Origin: Flavobacterium sp. UMI-01
GTDB taxonomy: Bacteria > Bacteroidota > Bacteroidia > Flavobacteriales > Flavobacteriaceae
Assembly: GCF_019656315.1 (NCBI RefSeq)
Contig: NZ_BPLU01000038.1
Coordinates: forward strand, 186,001-250,000
Direction of reading: 5' to 3'
DNA length: 64,000 bases
The first letter of the stretch is position 1. Each line of letters opens with the position of its first letter. A program made the position numbers and the translations under genes. The notes under the pieces are model-generated. The model made no database searches and was not told where the DNA came from. It saw only the letters and a list, made by a program, of their open reading frames with translations. Positions 46,764 through 56,758 of the stretch are shown in pieces.

Positions 46764-49295
46764 TTATTTATTAGTTAACTGTATTGTATTGCTTCTAATT
46801 TCTTTTGCGTTAGCTTTAATTGTAGCTGAAACAGGACCATCTTTCTTTGATTGTACAATTAATAAACACCTGCCTTGGGAAGGAATAATTTTATTTGATT
46901 GAATTTTTTGAACGTTATCTACCGCTCCATTATCAACACCTAACACTTTCAAATTACCGTCAATTGTAAAGCTAATTTCTGGATTTATTGTTTTCACAGG
47001 ATTGTTTTTTGCATCCATGATTTGAGCAACAATGTGCGCTACTTCATAACCGTCAGCTCTTAATTCGGTTTTATCAGTTGTCAGCTGTATGTGATGTGCT
47101 TGCTTAGGCGTAATTCTTTCAGAGCTAATTATACGACCCGATTTTGTTCCTTTAGCAGTTAATTTTCCAGCCTCAAAAGGAACTGCCCATTTATAAATGC
47201 GGTCTTCAAAATCAATTAATTTTTTCTTCCCTAAGGAACGGTCATTTAAAAACAATTCCACTTCATCACAATTGGAATACACTTCAACAATGGTTTGAGT
47301 TCCTTGATTGTATTCCCAATGCTCATTAACATCATGCCAAACCCACAATGCTTTTTCCCAAGCTCCTTTCTTTTTTTCAACAGGTTCACCAGTTTTATCA
47401 TCTATTTTATAAGTGGACTTATCAAGTGTTTGTGTGGCGATATACAATTCAGGAGCCTCATTCCATAAAGATTTCATCATATGGTAAGATGGTTTTTCGA
47501 AACCGGCATAATCTAAAATACCACTTGGCGTTCCTTTTTCAGGCCATTTTTTATTGGATTCTCCCATATAATCAATCCCTGTCCACAAAAAAGTTCCTGA
47601 AATAAAAGGACGTTCCATGATGGCTTTCCATTCGTGCCATTGCGCTACGTTTTCAGTCCCCATAATCGGTAAATTAGGGTAATTTGTATGGCCATAATCA
47701 TAAACAACTCTTCGGTAGCTATAGCCTATAATGTCTAAAGCATCGGCGTAACCCGATTCGTAACTAGAAGAAGGCAAAATACAATTGGCAATTACATAGC
47801 GAGTGGTGTCCATTTCTTTTGTCCATTTGGCTAGTTTTTGGGCAGTAACTCCAATATCGTATTTTTCCTTAGGTAAAGTTTGGAGTTTTTCTTTGATTAC
47901 TTCAATCGAATTAGGAGGAAGTGACCAAAAATAGTTCCCACTCCAATCCATATTGTTAAAGAAACCTGTAGCCTGTGCATTTCTATCATAAGTCCATTCA
48001 ATTTCATTACCAATGCTCCACTGAATGATACTCGGATGATTTCTATGAGCTAACATGGTGTTTTTCAAATCACGCTCTGCCCATTCTTGAAAGTGTTCGG
48101 TATATCCTCTGGTAATGTAATCAACAGACTTCTCCTTCATATTCAGCCTTTTGTCTTTTGGGTTATCCCATTCGTCAAAAAACTCATCCTGAACCATGAT
48201 GCCCATTTCATCACAAAGCGAAATAAATTCATCTGAACCAGGATTGTGTGAAATTCTAATAGCATTCACACCTGCTTCTTTTAATTTTTCAAACCGTCTT
48301 CTCCAAACGTCTTTAGGAACTGCTGCTCCTACTAAACCAGCATCGTGATGCAAACAAACACCTTTGATTTTCATATTTTTACCATTGAGATAAAAACCAG
48401 TATTAGCATCAAACTTGATGGTTCTTATTCCAAAAGTAGTGCTGTTTTCATCAATGACTTTCCCATTTTGTTTGATGGTCGTCACAGCAGTGTATAAATT
48501 TGGATTATTGATATCCCATAATTTAGGATTATTTACCACTGATTCAATGATGAATTTTTCTTCTTTATGAGCATTTACTTTTCCTGTGATGGATTTTTCA
48601 GCCACTTTAACACCTTTATTATCTAAGAAAACAGTGTTTAGTTCAAAGTTTTCCAACTTGTCAAAGTTGTTTTTGACTTTGATTTCTAAATGAATGTTGC
48701 TTTTTTGACTGTCCACTTTTGGAGTCGTAATATAAGTCCCCCAAATTGGGATATGTAAATTGTATTTCGTGATTAAATTTACATTTCTATAAATTCCTGA
48801 ACCCGTGTACCAGCGACTATCAGCATATCTTGTTCGATCAACTTTTACTTTGACTTCATTTGCACCATTGCTTTTTAAGTTAGCACTTAAGTCATAATAA
48901 AAAGGGGAATACCCATAAGGATGTGTGCCTAATTTTTTATCATTGAGCCAAACTTCACTATTATTATAAATCCCATCAAAAAGAAGATAAGTTGTATGGT
49001 TTTTACTTGGCTTTAAATTAAAGTTTTTCTTGTACCAACCCATTCCTCCGGGCAAATACCCCGTTGCTCCTTCTCCTTTAATTGAATCAAAAGGAGCTTC
49101 AATACTCCAATCATGTGGTAGATTGACTTTTCTCCAATTTGAATTTTGACTATTTTCTAGTTTAAAATTCCAATTAAAATTAAAATCGGTATTATTTTGA
49201 GTGACGTTTTGAGCAGATGAACTTAGTATGACTAAATTCAAAACACTCAATCCAATTATTTTTTTGACGGATAAGAATTTCGTTTTATGTTCCAC
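46764..49295 (-). CDS. Glycoside hydrolase family 2 beta-galactosidase-like enzyme
   Basis: 843 residues with signal peptide (LSSSAQ). N-terminal sugar-binding domain (about 55-190, [29 protein letters not shown]), Ig-like domain, barrel with acid/base in [12 protein letters not shown] (near 429) and nucleophile in [10 protein letters not shown] (near 545), then DUF4982-like and Ig-like domains (about 610-843). All catalytic motifs are canonical, unlike the GH2 at 11795-14785. In agar PULs such enzymes remove galactose from agaro-oligosaccharides, alternating with GH117. The gene opens the operon with GH117; a TTTGTTTCAAA core lies 38-48 bp before its start. Confidence 0.93.
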   Translation of the reverse strand: MEHKTKFLSVKKIIGLSVLNLVILSSSAQNVTQNNTDFNFNWNFKLENSQNSNWRKVNLPHDWSIEAPFDSIKGEGATGYLPGGMGWYKKNFNLKPSKNHTTYLLFDGIYNNSEVWLNDKKLGTHPYGYSPFYYDLSANLKSNGANEVKVKVDRTRYADSRWYTGSGIYRNVNLITKYNLHIPIWGTYITTPKVDSQKSNIHLEIKVKNNFDKLENFELNTVFLDNKGVKVAEKSITGKVNAHKEEKFIIESVVNNPKLWDINNPNLYTAVTTIKQNGKVIDENSTTFGIRTIKFDANTGFYLNGKNMKIKGVCLHHDAGLVGAAVPKDVWRRRFEKLKEAGVNAIRISHNPGSDEFISLCDEMGIMVQDEFFDEWDNPKDKRLNMKEKSVDYITRGYTEHFQEWAERDLKNTMLAHRNHPSIIQWSIGNEIEWTYDRNAQATGFFNNMDWSGNYFWSLPPNSIEVIKEKLQTLPKEKYDIGVTAQKLAKWTKEMDTTRYVIANCILPSSSYESGYADALDIIGYSYRRVVYDYGHTNYPNLPIMGTENVAQWHEWKAIMERPFISGTFLWTGIDYMGESNKKWPEKGTPSGILDYAGFEKPSYHMMKSLWNEAPELYIATQTLDKSTYKIDDKTGEPVEKKKGAWEKALWVWHDVNEHWEYNQGTQTIVEVYSNCDEVELFLNDRSLGKKKLIDFEDRIYKWAVPFEAGKLTAKGTKSGRIISSERITPKQAHHIQLTTDKTELRADGYEVAHIVAQIMDAKNNPVKTINPEISFTIDGNLKVLGVDNGAVDNVQKIQSNKIIPSQGRCLLIVQSKKDGPVSATIKANAKEIRSNTIQLTNK

Positions 49296-49756
49296 TTTTT
49301 TATAATTTTGTATATATAGTTTTTAATTTGTTTTTGTTTCAAAAAACTAAAAAAGGACTGATTTTTTTTATTGTGGCACTTTGATTTAGTAATTGCCTCG
49401 AATCCCTATTTTATATTTTTTAAATTGAATTATTGATTTTAACGTCTAATATCTTAATCGGATATTTATTTGCTTATAGAGATGTATATTATCAATATCT
49501 AATTTTTACCCAATAAAAGTTATTGATTCTTAATAATATTCACTTTAAAAATCCATAATTACCAACTAAGCAAATATCTTACTATTATAGGCAACCATAA
49601 TAAATTAGAACTAGACAAGAACTGAACAAATGTTTTTTTTGACCATTTGTTCTGTTTTTTAAACTAGACATTAACTACATTGTACTCTCAAATTTTAATT
49701 ACTCTAAAGTTGAGTTTAAATTTTAAAGTATTTTTACCAAAATAAACTAACCAAAA
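49296..49756. promoter_or_regulatory. 461-bp divergent promoter region (GH2-GH117 and LuxR-type regulator)
   Basis: Genes diverge from this spacer. It contains TTTGTTTCAAA at 49333-49343 on the GH2 side. The rest is A/T-rich; no ORF is supported and no clear -33/-7 pair is claimed. Confidence 0.6.
49333..49343 (-). promoter_or_regulatory. Candidate IclR-type operator before GH2-GH117
   Basis: TTTGTTTCAAA, the same 11-base core as in the arm at 43988-44000, 38 bp before the GH2 start. A single copy, without the second arm. It suggests that the hydrolases and the catabolic genes share a regulator. Confidence 0.5.
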
Positions 49757-51442
49757 ATGATTGAATCTACTTTTCTAAAAACCTTAATGAACCTAAGTTT
49801 TAAAAAAAGCTACTACTGTCTAAATCAAAAATTATTCTGTAGTAATAGCTTGTTTGTATATTTTACTTTATTTTCCATTTGCTCTTATGCTCAATATGAT
49901 TATAAATCTAATCCGTATTTAGAAAAAGCGGAGCAATTAAAGTACATCAACCCTGATAGCTCCATTTCTTATTACAAAAAAAGTATTTCACTTTATGAAA
50001 CAGAAAAAGACACTGTTAATATTATTAATAATATCATGGCATTGTCTTTTTTATACGCTCATATTGTAGATTACGGAAAATCCTATGATGGTTATTGGAG
50101 AGCCTTATTATTAGCTGATAAATCAAAAGACGATGCATCTAAAGCCAGAATTTACCAAGCCTTAGGCTGGCTATATAGTTATTATGACCGAGAAGAAGAA
50201 GCTTTGCGCTATTTTAATAATTCATTAGAGATAACTAAGCGTAATAGTAACGTAAATAAAGTTAGAAATTATGAATATCTATCACAAGATTATTTTTCGA
50301 TTTTAAATCATTATCGCGTTAATGGAAATTATAAAAAAGCAAAAATTTATTTAGATAGCTGTTATATAGCTCACAACAAAATCAATAGCGGAAAAAAAAG
50401 TCAATACATTGAAGCTGAAGCCGCCTATCTCAATGCAGTAGATAAAAAATATGATTTAGCATTAACAAAATTAAAAGAAGCAAATGATTATTTTGAAGTC
50501 AGAGATCCCTCCTATTTAACTATAATTAATTATCTCATTGGTGATGTACATAGAATAAAAGGAGACCTTCATAAAAGTATTGTTTATTTTGAAAAGTCTC
50601 TTGCTTTTTCAAAGAAATATAAAAGCCATTCTAATTATAGACTGATGACTCATGAAATTTTAGGTAAAACCTATGCCTCTATCGGAGATTATAAAAATGC
50701 GTATTTACATTCAAATCAAGCCATGGTTTTTAATGCACAAGTTTTTGGAAAGAATAGTAAAAACAGTCAACATCTTTTTGAAATAAATGACAGATATAGG
50801 ATGCAAAAAGAGAAAGAAAAAGAAATCATAAGATTACAACGAATTAAAGAATTAGAGCATGAGGAAAATATTGCTAATTTAAAAACTATATTATATTCTT
50901 TGATTGTTATTTCTTTACTATTATACGGTAGATTATTAATTAAAAATATTAGAAGAAAACATCAAGCTGAAAAACAAGCTCTAGCGGAAAAGCAAGAAAT
51001 GGAACTTCAAAAAAGTAAAGAAATCTTAGAGCTAAAAAACAAGGAACTTACTTCTTCGGCATTGCAATTAATCGAAAAAGACGAATTTATAGAGCGACTA
51101 AAGGTTAATTTGACAGAAAACAAAGAAAATGTTGATGTAAGAACAATTAATAAAATGCTTAAAACCATTCAAGGTACACCTACTAGTAATTGGAAAGAGT
51201 TTGAAGCCCGATTCACTGCTGTGAACCAAAGTTTTTATACCAACTTAAAAGAAAAATATCCGGATTTAGGCCAAACAGATTTAAAAATATGCGCTTTAAT
51301 TAAGTTGAATTTTTCGAGTAAAGATATGGCTTCATTATTAGGTATTTCATTTGAAAGCGTTCATACTTCACGTTATCGCTTACGTAAAAAATTCAAATTA
51401 GATAGAAATGACAATTTGAATGATTTCATTGCAGAAATTTAA
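49757..51442 (+). CDS. Membrane-anchored TPR regulator with LuxR-type HTH
   Basis: 561 residues from the longest start; Met at 49787 is an alternative. Signal sequence (FVYFTLFSICSYAQ), TPR repeats (about 50-350; ALRYFNNSLEI, KSIVYFEKSLAF), a transmembrane helix near 376-393 (LYSLIVISLLLYG), coiled coil (about 395-440, KQALAEKQEMELQKSKEILE) and a C-terminal HTH (about 505-555, LGQTDLKICALIKLNFSSKD then MASLLGISFESVHTSRYRLR). There is no kinase or receiver, so the periplasmic TPR part presumably passes a signal straight to the DNA-binding end. It is probably the local regulator of the susCD-SGBP operon downstream. Not a known named gene. Confidence 0.85.
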   Translation: MIESTFLKTLMNLSFKKSYYCLNQKLFCSNSLFVYFTLFSICSYAQYDYKSNPYLEKAEQLKYINPDSSISYYKKSISLYETEKDTVNIINNIMALSFLYAHIVDYGKSYDGYWRALLLADKSKDDASKARIYQALGWLYSYYDREEEALRYFNNSLEITKRNSNVNKVRNYEYLSQDYFSILNHYRVNGNYKKAKIYLDSCYIAHNKINSGKKSQYIEAEAAYLNAVDKKYDLALTKLKEANDYFEVRDPSYLTIINYLIGDVHRIKGDLHKSIVYFEKSLAFSKKYKSHSNYRLMTHEILGKTYASIGDYKNAYLHSNQAMVFNAQVFGKNSKNSQHLFEINDRYRMQKEKEKEIIRLQRIKELEHEENIANLKTILYSLIVISLLLYGRLLIKNIRRKHQAEKQALAEKQEMELQKSKEILELKNKELTSSALQLIEKDEFIERLKVNLTENKENVDVRTINKMLKTIQGTPTSNWKEFEARFTAVNQSFYTNLKEKYPDLGQTDLKICALIKLNFSSKDMASLLGISFESVHTSRYRLRKKFKLDRNDNLNDFIAEI

Positions 51443-51462
51443 TCCTTTCATCGTCTTTTAAT

Positions 51463-51496
51463 AACATCGATTGTAACATCATCGATGTTTTTTTTT
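51463..51496 (+). terminator. Rho-independent terminator after the TPR/LuxR regulator
   Basis: Perfect 9-bp stem AACATCGAT / ATCGATGTT with loop TGTAACATC and a following T run; 21 bp after the stop. Confidence 0.85.
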
Positions 51497-51828
51497 ACCC
51501 GATACTTTGCGATAATATCCATAAAAAGATATACAGTAAAATTAAAATAAACAAGAAATTTCAATTTTTACCAAAATCAGATAGTTTAAATATTATCAGT
51601 GATTAGTTGTGTCTAGTTTTTTGCCCATAACCTTATAAATGAAAGCAAATCATCAAAAAAAAACATTTCTGTATAGTTTTAATCAAGTTTGTTTTTTAAG
51701 CTTTAAAGTACTAATAACATAATTTAGCACTGTTAAAATTTCATTATATATAAAAAAAACAAACTAATAATAGATAATGAATAATAAACAACAAACTAAA
51801 AAATTAATTAACTAATTAAATTTATTGT
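51497..51828 (+). promoter_or_regulatory. susC 3 upstream region
   Basis: About 330 bp of A/T-rich sequence between the terminator and susC, presumably the PUL promoter. The last 100 bp are strikingly A-rich. No clear operator repeats, ORF or RNA is visible. Confidence 0.45.
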
Positions 51829-54800
51829 ATGAAAAAAAAGAATGGATTTTGGAAAAAAACGTTTCCAATAATGTTTTTATTTCTAAGTTTTTTTGTGACA
51901 AATGCGCAGAAAAAAGTATCAGGTCAAATTAAAGATGATGTTGGCCTTCCATTACCAGGTGTTTCAGTATTAATTTCGGGAACTCAAACAGGAACTGTAT
52001 CTGATATAGATGGAAAATATACAATTTCAGCAAAGGAAAGTGATGTATTATTATTTTCATTTATTGGTTTCAAAAGTCAAAAAAAGACCGTTGGAAATTC
52101 AAAACAAATCAATATAACATTAATCACAGATACTAAATTACTGGATGAAGTAATTGTTAATGTTGGTTACGGAAAACAAAAAGTAAAAGAAGTAACGGGT
52201 GCAGTTGTTCAAGTAAAGTCAGATATTATTGATCGTGCTCCTGTTTCTGATATCAGTGAGTCAATCCAAGGACGTGTAGCTGGTGTAAATGTTCAAGCAG
52301 CCAGTGGACGTCCTGGAGAAGCTGCAAATGTGCAAATACGAGGAGTAGGTTCATTGCTAGGTAAATTAGAGCCATTATATGTGGTTGATGGAGTTCCTTA
52401 TGAATCTAATCCCAATATAGCTCCAGATCAAGTAGAAACCATGGATATCTTAAAAGATGGAGCAGCAGCTGCTATTTACGGAGTTAGAGCTTCTAATGGT
52501 GTAATATTAATAACTACTAAAAGAGGAAAACAAGGTAATATAGCGGTAGATTTATCAACTTATACAGGTATTCAAAATATTACTTCTGGTACACCATTGA
52601 TGAATACACAGCAACAATTATTTGCTGATTTTTCGATTGAACCTGTACTTAATTCTGGGAATTTACCTGGATATTTTATTATTACTCCTGAATTATTAGA
52701 TTATAATAGTAATTATGTAAAAGATGTTCAAAATAACAATGCCATCATTAAAAATTACAATTTAGGTATCTCAGGTGGAACTAAAGATCTATCTCTTAAT
52801 TTCAATACGAGTTATTTTAATCAAGATGGTGTGTTATTGAATTCTGATTTTGATCGATTGAGTTCAAGATTAACAGCCCAATTTACCAAAGGTAAATTCA
52901 AGGCTTTTGCGACTATTGGTTTAACGGATGAAAATCGTTCACAAGAGCCTTGGGGATTATATGAATATAGTATTGGTCAAAAACCATGGCAAATTCCATT
53001 AGGTGATTTGAATATTAGTGGTGCCAATGAGGTAAACATACCCGTTGATAACACAATTTACTTTGGTTATTTAGCAAAGCAGCTTCAAAATATCGATGAT
53101 AGAAAAAGTTCCACATCAAACATTGCTTTAAATTTAGAATATGAAATTCTAAAAGGTTTAACTTATAAAATCAGTTTGAGTAAAAACAAATACGATTATA
53201 AGCGTAAGTTTTTTAGCCCTACTTATTTAATCTATGGTTTGGACGGAACGCTTAATGCAACTGCTTCAACTTTACAAGCGCAATTGCAAGAAGATTATAA
53301 TTTCTCAGAAAGAAATGTTATTGAAAATATGTTGAATTACAATTTAAAAATTGCAAAACATAAATTTACCACCACAGTAGTCTCTTCTTATGAAGAATTT
53401 TATGCTAAACAATTTTCAATTGGAGCAATTGGTTTCCCTACTAATGACACACAAGAAATAGGTCAAGGACAAGAAGCAAAAGCCCCCTCTAGCTTTGTTA
53501 ATGAGTACACTTTGGCAGGATTGTTAGGAAGATTTCAATACAATTATGACGAACGTTATTTGTTCTCGGCCAGTATTCGTAGAGACGGATCTTCAAAATT
53601 TGTAAATAATCGCTATGCTAATTTCCCTTCAGTTTCTGCCGGATGGAATATTACTGAAGAAAAATTCTTTAAAAATTCAAGCTTAAACAATGCTGTTAAA
53701 AGTTTAAAATTAAGAGCTAGTTATGCACAGATTGGAAATCAAGATATCCCTCCTTATTCTGCTTCAACCCAATTAGAAACAGGTGTAAATTATTTATTTG
53801 GACCTAATGAAGTAATTACTTCTGGATTGATTCAAAGACGCTACGCTAATCCTGACTTGAAATGGGAAACAAGTATTTCTAAAAACATAGGTATCGATTT
53901 AGCCATGTTTAATAATAAGTTTACACTGAACGCTGATGTGTATAGCAATGATAAACAAGACATGCTTTTGCCATACCAAACACCTCCATCAGCTGGTACT
54001 ACTCAGCCTAATGCAGAGACTACCTATAATCCTATTTATGTGAATGCTGGAAAAATGACCAATAAAGGTATTGAAATAGCTACCGCCTATAGAAATCAAT
54101 TTAAAAACGGTTTGAAATACGATATTTCAGCAACTTTCACAAAAAATGTTAATGAAATAGTAGATTTAAACGGTATTCAAAGAGGATATCCTAATGGCCG
54201 TCCTACTTTGTCTTTGGGTAATGCAATTGATCAAACAACCTTTTTTGCAGTAGGACACGAGGCTGGTTCTTTCTTTTTACTTAACAATTTAGGCGTAATC
54301 AAAACTGATGAACAATTAGCGGCCTACAAAGCGCTTGTACCAAATGTGAATGCACAAAAAGGAGATATCATGTATGAGGATGTAGATAAAAATGGAAAAA
54401 TAGACGAAAATGACCGTGTATATTCAGGCTCAGGACAACCAGACTTTGAGGCTGGATTAAATATCGACTTAAAATATAAGAATTGGGATTTATCAGTACA
54501 ATCGTATTTGTCTTATGGAGCAGAGTTATTTAATGGCGCACGCTTCTTTGCTTATGCGCAAGGAAGACATCTAGACCAATTTAGTCAATGGTCACCACAA
54601 AATCCAACTTCAGATATTCCTAGTTTTAGAAAAAGTTCATTAAGCGAAAGTGTAAGAGCTAGATCTGATTATTGGTTAGAAGATGGAACTTACTTCAGAT
54701 TGCGTAATATCACTCTTGGATATTCTTTACCAAAAGAAATTCTTGATAAATACGGCATAGGAAAACTAAGACTATATGTGACAGGTTTTAATCCATTTAC

Positions 54801-54924
54801 ATTTACTAAATATACAGGTTATGATCCCGAAGTTGGAGGGAATGGAATCAGTACTAGAGGGGTAGATAGTGGAAACTATCCAGTAGCAAGACGATTCGTT
54901 CTAGGTGCCCAAGTTAAATTTTAA
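51829..54924 (+). CDS. susC: SusC-type TonB-dependent transporter (region 5)
   Basis: 1031 residues: signal peptide (FLFLSFFVTNAQ), carboxypeptidase-regulatory-like domain (GQIKDDVGLPLPGVSVLISG, LFSFIGFKSQKK), TonB plug (GRVAGVNVQ, RGVGSL, PLYVVDGVPYES, METMDILKDGAAAAIYGVRA) and barrel ending in VLGAQVKF. No STN domain, which fits control by the upstream TPR/LuxR regulator. It should import agar- or porphyran-type oligosaccharides given the neighbouring GH16 and GH117, which is inference. The first of a three-gene unit with SusD and the SGBP. Confidence 0.95.
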   Translation: MKKKNGFWKKTFPIMFLFLSFFVTNAQKKVSGQIKDDVGLPLPGVSVLISGTQTGTVSDIDGKYTISAKESDVLLFSFIGFKSQKKTVGNSKQINITLITDTKLLDEVIVNVGYGKQKVKEVTGAVVQVKSDIIDRAPVSDISESIQGRVAGVNVQAASGRPGEAANVQIRGVGSLLGKLEPLYVVDGVPYESNPNIAPDQVETMDILKDGAAAAIYGVRASNGVILITTKRGKQGNIAVDLSTYTGIQNITSGTPLMNTQQQLFADFSIEPVLNSGNLPGYFIITPELLDYNSNYVKDVQNNNAIIKNYNLGISGGTKDLSLNFNTSYFNQDGVLLNSDFDRLSSRLTAQFTKGKFKAFATIGLTDENRSQEPWGLYEYSIGQKPWQIPLGDLNISGANEVNIPVDNTIYFGYLAKQLQNIDDRKSSTSNIALNLEYEILKGLTYKISLSKNKYDYKRKFFSPTYLIYGLDGTLNATASTLQAQLQEDYNFSERNVIENMLNYNLKIAKHKFTTTVVSSYEEFYAKQFSIGAIGFPTNDTQEIGQGQEAKAPSSFVNEYTLAGLLGRFQYNYDERYLFSASIRRDGSSKFVNNRYANFPSVSAGWNITEEKFFKNSSLNNAVKSLKLRASYAQIGNQDIPPYSASTQLETGVNYLFGPNEVITSGLIQRRYANPDLKWETSISKNIGIDLAMFNNKFTLNADVYSNDKQDMLLPYQTPPSAGTTQPNAETTYNPIYVNAGKMTNKGIEIATAYRNQFKNGLKYDISATFTKNVNEIVDLNGIQRGYPNGRPTLSLGNAIDQTTFFAVGHEAGSFFLLNNLGVIKTDEQLAAYKALVPNVNAQKGDIMYEDVDKNGKIDENDRVYSGSGQPDFEAGLNIDLKYKNWDLSVQSYLSYGAELFNGARFFAYAQGRHLDQFSQWSPQNPTSDIPSFRKSSLSESVRARSDYWLEDGTYFRLRNITLGYSLPKEILDKYGIGKLRLYVTGFNPFTFTKYTGYDPEVGGNGISTRGVDSGNYPVARRFVLGAQVKF

Positions 54925-54946
54925 TAACCAAAAAAGTAAAAAAAAA

Positions 54947-56677
54947 ATGAAACAATTCAATATAAAAACAAAAGCATTGTCCCTGACAATTATGGCATGC
55001 TCTTTACTTTCTCTATCTAGTTGTGATGAGAAAGATTTCCTATCAATTGATAATCCTAACTCAGTAACCGAATCAACCTTCTGGAAATCACCTTCCCAAT
55101 TTAATAGTGCTTTAACCACTGTTTATGCTGCCATGCAGTTTCAAGCCATAAGTGGTGTTGGTATTCACGAAGAAGAATTAAAAGCGGATATAGGTGACAC
55201 ATATACCTTTTTTTCCCCATTAGCATACAGACAATTAACCTATACTGACAATTCTCCTCAGGTAGTTAATAAATGGAATCAATTGTATATTGGAATCTTT
55301 AGAGCTAATCAAGTGATTAACCAAATTAATAAAGTAGATGCTTCCATTTTTGCTCCAAAAGAAAAGGAGTCAATTTTAGCACAAGCTCGTTTTTTAAGAG
55401 CCTTTTTTTACTTTAAATTAGTACATTCTTATGGAAAGGCAGTAATAAGAACAGAAGTTTCAACAACTGACTTAGATAAGCCTGCAAGTTCAATTCAAGA
55501 AGTAAACAATCAGATTATTATTCCTGACTTAATGTATGCAAAAGAAAACTTACCAACAACATGGACTGGACTTAATATAGGTCGAGTAACATGGGGTAGC
55601 GCAACCTCTTTACTTGGAAAAGTATATTTATATGATCAAAAATGGGGGCCTGCAGCTAAAGAATTCAAAGATGTAATTGATTCTAAAATTTATGCATTAA
55701 CTCCAAATATTTTAGACAATTTCACTGATCAAAAGGAATTTAACTCTGAATCCATTTTAGAAGTAGCTTATAGCTCAACTGCTAATCCTGGTGCTAATGG
55801 AGCAAATGTTGATGACACACCTTTCGCTTCAGGTGCTGAAGCTAGTGCAATTGCTCCACAGTATGCTTCTATTAGTTATGGAGGTTTTAATACAGTTGTC
55901 GCTAATTATTACTTACATGAATTATTCACTAATGATGAAATTGACCCCTCAAACCCAATCAATACAACTAATACACAATCGAGAAGATTAACAGCTTCTA
56001 TTTGCCCTAAGAATTTTGAAGGCACTTATTTTGGTGTTACAAATTCAGAAAATAAAGTACACGCTTATAGAGGTTTAGGATTGACTGCATTAGTAAAAAA
56101 AGGAACTAATTGGTATCAAGGAACTTCAGAAATCCCTTTGAATCGTAGTGGAATAAATTTCAGACACATCCGTTTAGCCGATGTCTATTTAATGTATGCT
56201 GAAGCTGTTTTAAATGCAACCGGTGATGTAAACGAAGCTATCAAATATATTGACTTGGTACGCTCTCGTGCTGGTGTCAAAACTTTAACTCAATATTTAG
56301 CAGAGAACAGTAATACCTTTCCACAATTACACATAAGTAAACAGGTAAATGGAGGTATTCAACCTAAAGTAGCCCCTACAAAAGAAAATGTATTGAAACA
56401 TATTCAAATGGTTGAAAGACCTTTAGAACTTTGTTTTGAAGGCTTTAGATGGAATGACTTGGTTCGATGGGGAATTGTAAAAAGTGTATTTACTAATTTA
56501 GGAAATGATTTGAATTGGAGAAAAAATAACTTCGCAACAATACTCAATAAAGCACCATTATATATTGAAGGCTCTGTTAATCTACTAGCTTTACTTGGTA
56601 TTCAAAACTATAACCCAGCAGTACATGATTATTTTCCAATACCTGCTGCCGAACTGCAAAGTAATAAAAACCTTTAA
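54947..56677 (+). CDS. susD: SusD/RagB-family glycan-binding lipoprotein (region 5)
   Basis: 576 residues from Met at 54947; an earlier in-frame ATG at 54905 would overlap susC and precede the signal peptide, so 54947 is preferred. Lipoprotein Cys26 (SLSSC). SusD blocks: QFNSALTTVYAAMQF, FLRAFFYFKLVHSYG, HIRLADVYLMYAEAVLNATG and MVERPLELCFEGFRWNDLVR. Somewhat longer than average because of loops in the middle (about 300-400), where glycan contacts usually are. 22 bp after susC. Confidence 0.94.
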   Translation: MKQFNIKTKALSLTIMACSLLSLSSCDEKDFLSIDNPNSVTESTFWKSPSQFNSALTTVYAAMQFQAISGVGIHEEELKADIGDTYTFFSPLAYRQLTYTDNSPQVVNKWNQLYIGIFRANQVINQINKVDASIFAPKEKESILAQARFLRAFFYFKLVHSYGKAVIRTEVSTTDLDKPASSIQEVNNQIIIPDLMYAKENLPTTWTGLNIGRVTWGSATSLLGKVYLYDQKWGPAAKEFKDVIDSKIYALTPNILDNFTDQKEFNSESILEVAYSSTANPGANGANVDDTPFASGAEASAIAPQYASISYGGFNTVVANYYLHELFTNDEIDPSNPINTTNTQSRRLTASICPKNFEGTYFGVTNSENKVHAYRGLGLTALVKKGTNWYQGTSEIPLNRSGINFRHIRLADVYLMYAEAVLNATGDVNEAIKYIDLVRSRAGVKTLTQYLAENSNTFPQLHISKQVNGGIQPKVAPTKENVLKHIQMVERPLELCFEGFRWNDLVRWGIVKSVFTNLGNDLNWRKNNFATILNKAPLYIEGSVNLLALLGIQNYNPAVHDYFPIPAAELQSNKNL

Positions 56678-56704
56678 GCTAATTTTTAAAAATTTCAAAA
56701 GGAT

Positions 56705-56733
56705 TGATGTTTATGCGCTTTTGATAAAACATC
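56705..56733 (+). promoter_or_regulatory. Intercistronic hairpin between susD and the SGBP gene
   Basis: GATGTTTAT (56706-56714) faces ATAAAACATC (56724-56733) across about 9 bases, with one bulge. No T run follows, so it may protect or attenuate the transcript rather than end it. Confidence 0.3.
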
Positions 56734-56758
56734 ATTCCAACGAAAAAAATATTAAGAT

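Noticed and set aside
54905-54946. Upstream ATG of susD 3
   Set aside because: It would overlap susC and put a polar stretch before the signal peptide; the ATG at 54947 gives a normal lipoprotein leader.
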